Shown here: positions 9,022 through 16,712 of the stretch, in pieces
Layout of the letters: each line of letters opens with the position of its first letter
Position numbering within the stretch: the first letter of the stretch is position 1
Origin: Alistipes sp.
GTDB taxonomy: Bacteria; Bacteroidota; Bacteroidia; Bacteroidales; Rikenellaceae
Reading direction: 5' to 3'
Length of the DNA: 64,000 bases
NCBI GenBank assembly: GCA_017437045.1
Contig: JAFSBY010000026.1
Coordinates: 1 to 64,000, forward strand
The notes under the pieces: model-generated
Databases searched by the model: none
What the model was told of the DNA's origin: nothing
Seen by the model: the letters and a program-made list of their open reading frames with translations, nothing else
Made by a program: the position numbers and the translations under genes

Positions 9022-9597
9022 ATGTACGAATATATCCGTGGAAAAGTTGCAGAGGTAGCCCCGACTTATGCCGTGATCGACGCGGCAGGTGTAGGCTATC
9101 TGCTCAACATCTCCCTCGAGACCTTCTCGGCCATCGAAAAGGCCGACGAGGCCAAACTCTGGGTCCATTTCATTGTGCGCGAGGATGCACAACAGCTCTA
9201 CGGCTTCGCTTCGCGCGAGGAGCGGGAGTTGTTTCGCCTGCTGATCGGTGTGTCGGGTGTCGGAGGCAACACCGCGCGCATGATTCTTTCGACCTACTCG
9301 CCCCGCGAGTTGCAGCAGATCATCCAGGCCGGCAACGCCGTACTGCTCAAGAATGTCAAGGGTTTAGGGCTGAAAACAGCACAAAAGATCATCGTCGAGC
9401 TGACGGGCAAGATGGTCGATCTGGCCACGACCAATACGCCGACCACCTCCTCGGCCGATACGGACGAGGCTTTGGCCGCACTCCAGATGTTGGGATTTGC
9501 CAAAACAGCTGCCGAAAAGGCCTTGCAGGCGATCCTCAAAGAGCAACCCTCGGCTCCGGTCGAAGAGTTGGTGCGTCTGGCACTGAAACGTCTATAA
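9022..9597 (+). CDS. ruvA: Holliday junction branch migration protein RuvA
   Basis: Binds Holliday junctions as a tetramer and loads the RuvB motor. The 191-residue protein has an N-terminal OB fold (MYEYIRGKVAEV, ending near REDAQQLYGF), two helix-hairpin-helix motifs (LIGVSGVGGNTA and LKNVKGLGLKTAQKI), a variable linker rich in Thr/Ser, and the C-terminal RuvB-binding helical domain (DEALAALQMLGFAKTAAEKAL). Size and order are normal. A 44-codon membrane peptide gene follows 24 bases later; ruvB is not adjacent. Confidence 0.97.
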   Translation: MYEYIRGKVAEVAPTYAVIDAAGVGYLLNISLETFSAIEKADEAKLWVHFIVREDAQQLYGFASREERELFRLLIGVSGVGGNTARMILSTYSPRELQQIIQAGNAVLLKNVKGLGLKTAQKIIVELTGKMVDLATTNTPTTSSADTDEALAALQMLGFAKTAAEKALQAILKEQPSAPVEELVRLALKRL

Positions 9598-9621
9598 GAA
9601 AAACCACTATACCACAACCTT

Positions 9622-9756
9622 ATGTCATCCTTCTTGTTTCTGCTGCTCATTATCGGAGGCCTTGCCATCGGCATTGTCTTGGCGGCCTATCTGATCAAGC
9701 AACATCGCATCCATCGCATCACCGACTCGAAGCGCGACCATTACCGTCGTCGGTAG
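9622..9756 (+). CDS. 44-residue single-pass membrane peptide
   Basis: ATG at 9622, 24 bases after ruvA, with stop TAG at 9754-9756. The product is a hydrophobic helix (SSFLFLLLIIGGLAIGIV, residues 2-19, continuing to about 24) followed by a strongly basic tail rich in His and Arg (KQHRIHRITD, HYRRR). The positive-inside rule places the tail in the cytoplasm. It is probably co-transcribed with ruvA, since no promoter lies between them. I recognise no family. Confidence 0.55.
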   Translation: MSSFLFLLLIIGGLAIGIVLAAYLIKQHRIHRITDSKRDHYRRR

Positions 9757-9847
9757 TACACCCCCTTGCCGATCGCCATTTGGGGTAAAAAAGAGGCTTG
9801 GGGAAATAATATCACGTCGGTTTTCGCGTTTATTGAATAGTTTTTTG

Positions 9848-9855
9848 TAACTTTG
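9848..9855 (+). promoter_or_regulatory. -7 box upstream of the FKBP-like lipoprotein pair
   Basis: TAACTTTG, a perfect TAnnTTTG box 24 bases before the start of the first lipoprotein gene. No well-placed TTG was found at -33. Confidence 0.55.
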
Positions 9856-9879
9856 CACGTTATCTGCACACGAAACACG

Positions 9880-10506
9880 ATGCGAAAACTTTTACTCATA
9901 GCTTCAGCCCTCCTGATCGCCTTCGCCTGCTCGAAGGAGGATGAGGATTTGCTGCCCAAGCAGCGCGAGCGGATGGTGCAATATCTGACCTCTACGCACG
10001 CGCCCCGTCTGGTAGCCGAAGAGGAGGTCGAGGCCGACACCGAGCAGCCCTTCTACTCGATGCACGGCGAGACTGTCTATCGCTATATCGACGGATACTA
10101 CAATCCCGACCGAGCCGGCCGCAAGGAGGTCACCGCGACATCTATTGTCACGATCACCTTCCGTGCCTATCTGTTTAATTTCACCAACATTGTCACCGAG
10201 GGGCGCAACGTCACGATGCCCTACTACACGAACGACCCCCTGCTCGAAGAGGCCTTCACGAAGCCGATCGAAGAGGGAGGCGCAGGGCTGACACCCGGTG
10301 CCTGGAGTTTCGAGCCGAAGGTGATCAACTTGGCCGCAGACCCCCTCATCGAGGGGTTGCGCCTGGCCTTGATCGGCTGCCGCGAATCGGACCGTGTAGA
10401 GTCCTTCATGACCCACAACATGGCCTACGGCGACAAGCACTACCTCAACATCATCAACAAGGAGCAGCCTATCGCCTACTTCTTCACGATCGACAAGGTC
10501 GAATAA
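9880..10506 (+). CDS. FKBP-like lipoprotein (degenerate peptidyl-prolyl isomerase fold)
   Basis: A 208-residue lipoprotein (signal MRKLLLIASALLIAFAC, lipid Cys 17). The second half reads like an FKBP domain: VTATSIVTITFRAYLFNF at the first strands, then LIEGLRLALIGCRESDRVESF (the 'GW..al..m..Gdk' position), HNMAYGDKHY (the 'AYG' loop), and IAYFFTIDKVE at the last strand. Several active-site aromatic positions are not evident, so activity is uncertain. It forms a pair with the larger FKBP-like gene 42 bases downstream, probably as one transcript. It is anchored to the inner or outer membrane facing the periplasm or surface. Confidence 0.75.
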   Translation: MRKLLLIASALLIAFACSKEDEDLLPKQRERMVQYLTSTHAPRLVAEEEVEADTEQPFYSMHGETVYRYIDGYYNPDRAGRKEVTATSIVTITFRAYLFNFTNIVTEGRNVTMPYYTNDPLLEEAFTKPIEEGGAGLTPGAWSFEPKVINLAADPLIEGLRLALIGCRESDRVESFMTHNMAYGDKHYLNIINKEQPIAYFFTIDKVE

Positions 10507-10548
10507 ACCCATTACGACACTTTTTAGAGACGACACATACAAAGACTT

Positions 10549-12306
10549 ATGAATCGGATCAAACAACTCTTTATACCCGCCATAGCACTGCTCTCGATGG
10601 CTTGTGCCAAAGAGACGCTGGAGCCCTACTCGAAGTTCGAGGAGCTTTCGCTCGAGGCTTGGATGGCACAAAACCACCCGGAGCTGCTCGAGAACAAGCA
10701 GCGTTTCGACGACAGCTCGGGTAGCTATTACATTGATGTCCTCGCTACCGGCGAGCAGGACGACACGGTCAATCCGCCCATCAACGACACGATCCGTTGG
10801 ATTCGTTTCAACTTCTCGGGACGCGATCTGGCCGGTAATGTCATCCTGACGCGCAACGCCCGCGAGGCCGAATTGCTGGGCACCTTCACCAAATACACCC
10901 ACTACGTACCTTATTATATGTATAGCGGTGATGCTTACTACACGCTGATGGAGGGCACGTGGCTCGCCATGCGTCGTGAGCAGACCCTCGGTGAGCAATA
11001 TGTCGCCACGCAGGGTGCCGCGCTCGGTTTGGAGAGTCGCAGCTACAAGATGCGCATGGGCGATCGCGTGATGCTCTACATGCCTTCGTCGGTCGTTGGA
11101 TCGACCGTCAGTGGTGATGGCGGCTACGAGGGTCAATACTCGCTCGATACGGGTAAGCCCTTCATCACGCAGATCGAGATCTGCGACACGGTGAAGAATC
11201 CCCTGCAGCGTGAGGCACTCGACATCGACGCCTTCTGTTCGGTCAATGGTGGTGCGCTGATCTACGTCAAGCCCAAGACGGACGATGGCGAGAGCAACGA
11301 AACCCAGGACGAGGCTACCGAGATCGAGGGTATCCCGACCGTCGAACTGCCCGAGGCGGTCACCAACGAGGATGGCTCGGTGAGCTACCCCGACAACCAC
11401 CCCTACACGGCTTCGGCACGTTGGGTGAGTGCTTGTGATTCGGTGGCACAGCTCTACATCAACTACCGTTTCGACCCGACGAACACCCCCGCAGATATGG
11501 TCTATGACCTCGATTTCAACAAGCGCGTAGCGACCAAAGAGAATCGCTATCCGCGCTACGGGGAGCTCAAATACGGGCCTTACCATGTCGGTATTGAGCC
11601 CTATGCCAACGAGGGTTCGGTGGCCTCGATCAACGCACAGATTGCCGAGGTGCTGAAGAAGCGTTTCCACGAGGAGGAGCCCTATGCGGGTCTCGATCAG
11701 TTGATTGCCGACGATGCCGACTCGGTGAAATTGACCGGTACGGCCAAAATTTGGTACATCGGCCGCTTCCTCGACGGCTTTATCTTCGATACGAACATCG
11801 ACGAGGTGAAGGAGATCATCTACGGCGAGGTGCTCACCAAAGGCACAGCTTTGAGCTACACGCCTGAGGATGGAGGCTTGATCAATGCCTTCTACTACAC
11901 GATCCCCAACATGCGCTACGGCCAATGGGGCGCCTTGATCACCTCTTCGACCCACGCCTATGGTGCTACGGGTCAGTCGGGCAGCACGACCAGCTCTTCG
12001 GGCTATTCGTCGAACTATTACGACTACTTGAACTACCTGAACTACTACAACTACTATAACTCCTATTACGGTGGTTATGGCGGCTATGGTGGTTACGGAG
12101 GCTACTACGGCAACTATTACGACTCCTACTACGGCGGTTATGGTGGCTACGGTGGTTATGGCGGTTACTACGATCCCTACTACAGCGGCTACTACAACAA
12201 CTACTACGGCACGGGAACGACGACCTCGACGACCGTCTCCACCTCGACGGAGATTCCCTCCTACTGCCCGCTGATCTTCGAGTTCTACATCGAGCCGAAG
12301 GAGTAA
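10549..12306 (+). CDS. Large FKBP-type lipoprotein with a Tyr/Gly-rich loop insertion
   Basis: A 585-residue lipoprotein (MNRIKQLFIPAIALLSMAC, lipid Cys 19). Two FKBP-like parts can be seen. One is near residues 60-225 (RMGDRVMLYMPSSVVG, ITQIEICDTV). The clearer one is C-terminal (IWYIGRFLDGFIFDTN, YYTIPNMRYGQWGALIT, THAYG, then IPSYCPLIFEFYIEPKE). Between AYGATG and EIPSYCPL, the place of the FKBP 80s loop, sits an insertion of about 90 residues (roughly 476-567). It is made mostly of Tyr, Gly, Asn and Ser with repeats of YGGYGG and NYYDYLNYLNYY. It follows a smaller FKBP-like lipoprotein gene and ends with a terminator. Whether it isomerises prolines is unknown. Confidence 0.8.
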   Translation: MNRIKQLFIPAIALLSMACAKETLEPYSKFEELSLEAWMAQNHPELLENKQRFDDSSGSYYIDVLATGEQDDTVNPPINDTIRWIRFNFSGRDLAGNVILTRNAREAELLGTFTKYTHYVPYYMYSGDAYYTLMEGTWLAMRREQTLGEQYVATQGAALGLESRSYKMRMGDRVMLYMPSSVVGSTVSGDGGYEGQYSLDTGKPFITQIEICDTVKNPLQREALDIDAFCSVNGGALIYVKPKTDDGESNETQDEATEIEGIPTVELPEAVTNEDGSVSYPDNHPYTASARWVSACDSVAQLYINYRFDPTNTPADMVYDLDFNKRVATKENRYPRYGELKYGPYHVGIEPYANEGSVASINAQIAEVLKKRFHEEEPYAGLDQLIADDADSVKLTGTAKIWYIGRFLDGFIFDTNIDEVKEIIYGEVLTKGTALSYTPEDGGLINAFYYTIPNMRYGQWGALITSSTHAYGATGQSGSTTSSSGYSSNYYDYLNYLNYYNYYNSYYGGYGGYGGYGGYYGNYYDSYYGGYGGYGGYGGYYDPYYSGYYNNYYGTGTTTSTTVSTSTEIPSYCPLIFEFYIEPKE

Positions 12307-12338
12307 GTCGGCCCACGCCACAAGGCCACTCAAAGCAC

Positions 12339-12383
12339 AAGAGGCTGTCCAACGAATCCGGTTGCGACAGCCTCTTCTTTTTC
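12339..12383 (+). terminator. Terminator after the FKBP-like pair
   Basis: AAGAGGCTGTCC-AAC pairs with GTTGCGACAGCCTCTT and is followed by CTTTTTCC. A member of the recurrent terminator stem family. Confidence 0.8.
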
Positions 12384-12429
12384 CACCTACAGTCGGCAGG
12401 AAATCACAAAAAAGCGTTTTTTTTACCGA

Positions 12430-12437
12430 TAAATTTG
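12430..12437 (+). promoter_or_regulatory. -7 box upstream of the small HTH gene
   Basis: TAAATTTG fits TAnnTTTG and lies 64 bases before the start. No clear -33 box. Confidence 0.45.
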
Positions 12438-12501
12438 CACAATCCGTTTTTTTGGCTTAATTTAGTACTGTGAATTTCATCAACTAAAAATTTCTACGGA
12501 T

Positions 12502-12747
12502 ATGATTATCACTTTTAACGAACTGCGCCGTATCAAGGACAGACTTCCGAGCGGTAGCTCGCAGCGTATTGCAGATGAATTGGGTTTGGATGTAGAGACC
12601 GTTCGCAACTACTTTGGTGGCAGCCACATCTCGAAGGAGTGCGTAGGCGTTCACTTTGAGCCGGGACCGGATGGCGGCGTTGTTACGCTTGACGATACGA
12701 CGATTCTCGATGTTGCTATGCGCATTTTGAGCGAGCAGAAGGAGTAA
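12502..12747 (+). CDS. Small helix-turn-helix protein (81 residues)
   Basis: The N-terminal half (residues 4-40) has a compact HTH pattern, LPSGSSQRIADELGLDVETVRNYF cut here as SSQRIADELG / LDVETVRNYF. The acidic C-terminal half contains PDGGVVTLDDTTILDVAMRI. Such short single-domain proteins are common in Bacteroidota and are usually left as DNA-binding or hypothetical. It is monocistronic, with its own -7 box and a terminator behind it. No regulon can be inferred from the neighbours. Confidence 0.75.
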   Translation: MIITFNELRRIKDRLPSGSSQRIADELGLDVETVRNYFGGSHISKECVGVHFEPGPDGGVVTLDDTTILDVAMRILSEQKE

Positions 12748-12779
12748 TCCGCGCGTAAACAGTTCATGCAAAGCTAAAG

Positions 12780-12814
12780 GGGTGGGTAATCAAGATTATC
12801 CGCTCTTTTTTTTT
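12780..12814 (+). terminator. Terminator of the small HTH gene
   Basis: GGGTAATC (12784-12791) pairs with GATTATCC (12794-12801), followed by GCTC and a run of nine T. Confidence 0.75.
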
Positions 12815-12909
12815 GAGGGGGGGGTAAAAAGCGCCGCTTTTTGCATCATTACCTTTTTTTGGAGCGGGGAGGGGCGGATGAGCAAGCAAGGGTGAGCTAC
12901 AAAAACAAA

Positions 12910-12938
12910 GAGAGCCGACACTTTCGTGTCAGCTCTCC
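12910..12938 (-). terminator. Terminator of the secG operon
   Basis: GAGAGCTGACAC, loop GAAA, GTGTCGGCTCTC on the minus strand, then TTTGTTTTTG. It lies 26 bases past the secG stop. Confidence 0.85.
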
Positions 12939-12963
12939 TGTTTTCGGGGATCCCGATCCCGAC

Positions 12964-13341
12964 TTACTCTGCGGGAGCAGCCTCGGGTGCAGCCTCCGTC
13001 GTAGCCTCAGCAGCCTCTGCGGGGAACTCCATCTGGTTGATACCGGCCGACTGGCTTGCGCTCTTCTCGATGAGCGCCTCCTGGTCGGCAGCTACAGCCT
13101 GCTGGCCCTCCTGATGGCTACCATCCATAGCCGTCGTAGCAACCAAGCTCAGCAGCAGGATAACCACAGCCATCGTCCAGGTAAACTTCTCCAAGAAATT
13201 GGTCGTCTCACGGACGCCCATCACCTGGTTCGATGCGCCAAAGTTGGCGGCCATACCGCTTTTCGGGCTCTGAACCAATACGGCGAGGATCACCAAAACG
13301 CTGGCAATCAGAATCAGTACAATACAAATCGTGTATAACAT
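12964..13341 (-). CDS. secG: Preprotein translocase subunit SecG
   Basis: Small membrane partner of SecYE that eases SecA-driven export. The 125-residue protein has two membrane helices (residues 2-23, LYTICIVLILIASVLVILAV, and about 53-70, TMAVVILLLSLVATTA) joined by the conserved loop VQSPKSGMAANFG, typical of Bacteroidota SecG. The C-terminal tail of Ala/Glu repeats (AEAAEATTEAAPEAAPAE) is longer than in E. coli. It is the last gene of a five-gene minus-strand operon, 12 bases after the helical-repeat gene, and is closed by a terminator. Confidence 0.93.
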   Translation of the reverse strand: MLYTICIVLILIASVLVILAVLVQSPKSGMAANFGASNQVMGVRETTNFLEKFTWTMAVVILLLSLVATTAMDGSHQEGQQAVAADQEALIEKSASQSAGINQMEFPAEAAEATTEAAPEAAPAE

Positions 13342-13353
13342 ATCTACTTGTTT

Positions 13354-13842
13354 TTAATTATTATTGCGTAATTTGTCAATTTGCTCGGCAAAGTAAATAC
13401 TTTTTTCGGGATTTCGCAAACTTAATTGCCGATAAATTGCCTCTGCCTGATCAAAAAGTCCTTGAGCACGATAGATTTCGGCCAATTCTTCGCTCACGAG
13501 GCAATCCTCCTCGTCCAACTGCGCCTCGGTCACCACCTCCGAGGTCACCTCGCCCTCCTCGGCTACGATGCGCAGATCGTCCGTGCGGAGGAAGCGATCA
13601 ATCAGATCGTCGGCACTGACATGCAGCACCCGCTCCACAGCAATCGCACCCTGCAAGAGCGACGACTCGGCCCGCCACGGATCGACCAGCGTTTGGAGGG
13701 ACGGATAGGCCTCCCCCCGACGTGCCCGCTCGATCTGCAAGGGGCGCACATAGGGGTAACGGCCGGCCAACTCGGCCAACTCGGTGCTCGTAAGGCTGCG
13801 GATCGCCTCGGCCGAGGCAAAGAGGTGTTTGTGTGATGCCAT
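13354..13842 (-). CDS. Helical-repeat (TPR-like) protein of the lptE-secG operon
   Basis: A 162-residue protein without signal or membrane segment. The C-terminal part (EDCLVSEELAEIYRAQGLFD, AEAIYRQLSLRNPEKSIYFAEQI) shows one TPR-like helix pair with the usual Y..qg.y..A...Y..L pattern. The N-terminal half is helical and of unknown family. Between lptE (3 bases away) and secG (12 bases away) it is surely co-transcribed. In Bacteroidales the same neighbour set recurs, as far as I recall, but no function has been assigned. Confidence 0.75.
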   Translation of the reverse strand: MASHKHLFASAEAIRSLTSTELAELAGRYPYVRPLQIERARRGEAYPSLQTLVDPWRAESSLLQGAIAVERVLHVSADDLIDRFLRTDDLRIVAEEGEVTSEVVTEAQLDEEDCLVSEELAEIYRAQGLFDQAEAIYRQLSLRNPEKSIYFAEQIDKLRNNN

Positions 13843-13845
13843 CTG

Positions 13846-14355
13846 CTACCAGTTAGAGGCCGAAGCCATGAAGATATCGGTCACAATCTTATCGACAATC
13901 TCGGGGATGAGCGTACCCTCCACCTCGGTCAGCAGCTGCGTAGAGTCGTAATCCTCGTAGGCCGAGAAGCTCTTCGTGAAGGACATCGTCTCGTCGATGG
14001 CGTTCGTAAAGCGCACATTGACCGTAATCGTCAAACGGTTCAAGAGTGCATAATCGTCCGACGAGACCGAGGCGGTCACCGACGTATAGTTCGTAATCTC
14101 CCCCTCAAAGGCAAAATCTCCACCCTCTTCGACCTGCTGCAGGCGGGTACGACGCGAGAAGATATCGACCAACGCATCGGTCAGCGTCGAGGAGAGGATC
14201 GGGGAGACCATCGTGGCGTTATTCGGGAAATAGGCCACCGAGAAGGTCTTGGCATCGGGCGGAATTGATGCACCCGAAAGCGAGTATTTGATTGCCACAC
14301 CGCAACCGCTCAAGAGCAGCGTGCAGGCCATAAAGGCAAGGATTCGTTTCAACAT
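13846..14355 (-). CDS. lptE: LptE-family LPS-assembly lipoprotein
   Basis: Lipoprotein plug of the LptD outer-membrane pore that places LPS at the cell surface. The 169-residue protein has a lipobox LLLSGCG (lipid Cys 18) followed by GVAIKYSLSGASIP, the 'C....ysfsg.sip' opening characteristic of Bacteroidota LptE. Then come SVAYFPNNATMVSPILSSTL and FEGEITNYTSVTASV, a strand-helix-strand layout. It is the third gene of the HU-like, sigma-54 activator, lptE, helical-repeat, secG operon. Confidence 0.88.
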   Translation of the reverse strand: MLKRILAFMACTLLLSGCGVAIKYSLSGASIPPDAKTFSVAYFPNNATMVSPILSSTLTDALVDIFSRRTRLQQVEEGGDFAFEGEITNYTSVTASVSSDDYALLNRLTITVNVRFTNAIDETMSFTKSFSAYEDYDSTQLLTEVEGTLIPEIVDKIVTDIFMASASNW

Positions 14356-14403
14356 AACGATCTAAAGGTCAATATTTTTGAATTTTGAATGCTAAATTTC
14401 TTT

Positions 14404-15618
14404 TCACTCTTCGATGCCCAGCTCCTTGATCTTGCGATAGAGCGTGCGTTCGGACATAAAGAGTTCGGCTGCCGCATCGCGTCTGCGCCCGCCGTGGCGA
14501 CGCAACGCCTTGACAATCTGCTCGCGCTGCACATCGGCCTTCGTACGCTCACGAGGCTCGTCAAAGACCTCTTCGCTCTCGGCATAGATCGGGGCCGGCT
14601 CATAGTCGGCATGTACCGCTGCTCCGGGCAGCAGAGCCTTCACCTCCACCTCGGGGCGGCTCTCCATCGTGCCTGCACCCGTGCGGTGCATCAGCTCGGC
14701 CACCATCCGTTTCAGGTCACCAATCTCGGCTCGCATATCGAAGAGGAGTTTATAGAGCAACTCGCGCTCGTTGGCAAACGATGCCTCATCGCGGCGCACT
14801 TCGGGAGCGGCCAGGCCGGCACCAGCCCCCATCTCGGGCAGATAGCGGCGCAACACCTCGGGGGTGATCAGTCGCACCTGCTCCACGGCCGAGATCTGCT
14901 CGGCGACATTCTTCAGTTGGCGGATATTGCCGCGCCAATAGTAGTTGGTCAGCATCTCCCGTGCCGCATCATCGAGTGTGATGGCGGGCATGCGATACTG
15001 CACCGATACATCAGCGGCAAACTTGCGGAAAAGCAGCGGAATATCCCCCTTACGCTCCCGCAACGAAGGCACCGTAATGGGCACGGTCGAGAGGCGGTAG
15101 TAGAGGTCCTCGCGGAAGCGACCGCGCTCGATGGCCTCTTGCAGGTGGACATTCGTAGCAGCCACCACGCGCACGTTGGTCTTCTGCACCTTCGACGAGC
15201 CGACGCGGATAAACTCACCCGACTGCAGGACACGCAACAGGCGCGCCTGGGTCGGCAGCGGCAACTCGGCCACTTCGTCCAAGAAGATCGTACCACCGTC
15301 GGCCTCCTCGAAATAGCCTTTACGCGTCTCCACCGCACCCGTAAAGGCGCCCTTCTCGTGGCCAAAGAGCTCCGAGTCGATCGTCCCTTCGGGGATAGCG
15401 GCGCAGTTTACGGCGATATATTTGTTGTGTTTACGGGCCGAATAGGCATGGATTACCTGCGGAAAGACCTCCTTACCCACACCGCTCTCGCCCGTCACCA
15501 AGACCGTCAGATCGGTCGGGGCAACACGCACGGCCACCTCCAAAGCGCGATCCAGCAGCTCGGAGGTACCGATGATACCAAAGCGTTGTTTGATTGTGAT
15601 CATATCGGACATAACCAT
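14404..15618 (-). CDS. Sigma-54-dependent transcriptional activator (AAA+, Fis-type HTH)
   Basis: A 404-residue activator without a recognisable receiver domain. The AAA+ part begins near residue 20 (GIIGTSELLDRALEVAV) with Walker A GESGVGKE, the sigma-54-contacting loop GAFTGA, Walker B GGTIFLDEVAEL and sensor/arginine motifs FREDLYYRLSTVPI and WRGNIRQLKN. A variable region follows, then a C-terminal Fis-like HTH (QIVKALRRHGGRRRDAAAEL, SERTLYRKIKELGI). It lacks a sensory domain, so it is probably controlled by level or partner. It lies in the lptE-secG operon, a placement I recall as usual in Bacteroidales. Starts at 15618, 15612 and 15603 are all possible. Confidence 0.92.
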   Translation of the reverse strand: MVMSDMITIKQRFGIIGTSELLDRALEVAVRVAPTDLTVLVTGESGVGKEVFPQVIHAYSARKHNKYIAVNCAAIPEGTIDSELFGHEKGAFTGAVETRKGYFEEADGGTIFLDEVAELPLPTQARLLRVLQSGEFIRVGSSKVQKTNVRVVAATNVHLQEAIERGRFREDLYYRLSTVPITVPSLRERKGDIPLLFRKFAADVSVQYRMPAITLDDAAREMLTNYYWRGNIRQLKNVAEQISAVEQVRLITPEVLRRYLPEMGAGAGLAAPEVRRDEASFANERELLYKLLFDMRAEIGDLKRMVAELMHRTGAGTMESRPEVEVKALLPGAAVHADYEPAPIYAESEEVFDEPRERTKADVQREQIVKALRRHGGRRRDAAAELFMSERTLYRKIKELGIEE

Positions 15619-15653
15619 CAGGTTTTAGAACTCTTTTTTTTATACCATGAAAG

Positions 15654-16478
15654 CTATTGAGCCGCCTCCGTAGCAGTTTCTGCCGCTGTCGGTTCTGGGG
15701 TCTCGGCAGTCTGGCGCGCCTGCTCGATGCGCTCGATCATGCGTTCGTTGGCCTGCTGCTCATCCCACTCACAATAGTAGCCATAGGCAATCGCTGCTAA
15801 GGCCAGCAGGACGGCAATCACAGCCACCAGTACAAAGCGATCGGGCTTTTGGCGTTGCGCCCCACGCGGTTTGACCACACGGCGTCGCAGACGGCGAGCC
15901 GATTCACGATCCTCCTCCAGCTCGTCCAGTTCGTCCGGCTCATTCAGTGCCTCTACCTCGTCGTCCGGCACCTCCTCGCCATCGGGTTGCGAGGCCTGCT
16001 CCGGCTCTTCGATCGGCGAAGAGGCAGGTTGTGCTACCACCGGCTCCTCCTCAACCGCCACAGGCGCAGTCTCTACGACCGGCTCCTCTTGCTGCGGCTC
16101 CGACACCGATTCAACAGCTTGTTTCGGCGTAGCTTTCGCCACCGGTGCTGCCGGCTCGACCAGCAGTTCGGGGGCATAGTGAAAACGAATCGTCCCATTG
16201 GCTCCCGGGGCGAAACTACCCAATCCGGGCAACGCGAACCGCTCGCCCTGATCAATGGCCTGATGCACCTCAAAGACAAAGCGATCGATCATCCCGGCCG
16301 CAGCCAGCTCGTTTTGGCCTGCAGCGATCAGCAATTCCCGCAGCACCCCGTCGTCGCGGCGTACCAACTGCGAAAAGACGATCGACTGATCCTCCTTCGA
16401 GACCAGGAAGAGGCCCAAGCGCGGGATCACCAGGCGATCATGCTCACGCAGATATGTTTGAATAGTTGCTATCAACAC
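15654..16478 (-). CDS. HU/CCDC81-like domain membrane protein
   Basis: A 274-residue protein. The first 85 residues (IATIQTYLREHDRLVIPRLG, ALPGLGSFAPGANGTIRFHY) match the HU-CCDC81-like domains of Bacteroidota envelope proteins, an IHF/HU-derived fold. A long acidic, Pro/Glu-rich linker follows (residues 105-200, EEPVVETAPVAVEEEPVV), then a basic stretch (ARRLRRRVVKPRGAQRQK), one membrane helix (FVLVAVIAVLLALAAIAYGYY) and a short periplasmic tail. Relatives often end in a SPOR peptidoglycan-binding domain; none is visible here. It is the first gene of the operon running to secG. The role may be linked to division or envelope structure, which is an inference. Confidence 0.75.
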   Translation of the reverse strand: MLIATIQTYLREHDRLVIPRLGLFLVSKEDQSIVFSQLVRRDDGVLRELLIAAGQNELAAAGMIDRFVFEVHQAIDQGERFALPGLGSFAPGANGTIRFHYAPELLVEPAAPVAKATPKQAVESVSEPQQEEPVVETAPVAVEEEPVVAQPASSPIEEPEQASQPDGEEVPDDEVEALNEPDELDELEEDRESARRLRRRVVKPRGAQRQKPDRFVLVAVIAVLLALAAIAYGYYCEWDEQQANERMIERIEQARQTAETPEPTAAETATEAAQ

Positions 16479-16639
16479 GTTGTGTAATTCTTGGTTTATT
16501 TTACGGCCTCAAAAATACCCAATTTTGGGCAAATAAACAAAATTAACCCGCTGAAATTCATTTTTTCTGTTGAAAGGTTGCTTTTCTCAAAAATATTCGC
16601 CTATTTTGCATCCGAAACGGATCAACCAATCCGATCGAG

Positions 16640-16667
16640 TTACTTTGCCCGATTTTTGCCAAAGTAA
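16640..16667. promoter_or_regulatory. Inverted repeat between divergent genes
   Basis: TTACTTTG (16640-16647) and CAAAGTAA (16660-16667) form an 8-bp inverted repeat, bordered by ATCGAGTT on both sides (16634-16641 and 16667-16674). It lies between the start of the HU-like operon and the decarboxylase gene, so it may be an operator or back-to-back promoter boxes (TACTTTG is near TAnnTTTG). Confidence 0.35.
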
Positions 16668-16712
16668 TCGAGTTGGATAGTTTGTAAAATCGCAAAACGA
16701 GAAACCCGGACC

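Noticed and set aside
9904..12333. 809-codon open frame on the minus strand opposite the FKBP-like genes
   Set aside because: It is a shadow of two lipoprotein genes with signal peptides. Its product is low-complexity Val/Ile/Thr and Arg/Asp sequence without a domain, created by G+C-rich third positions.
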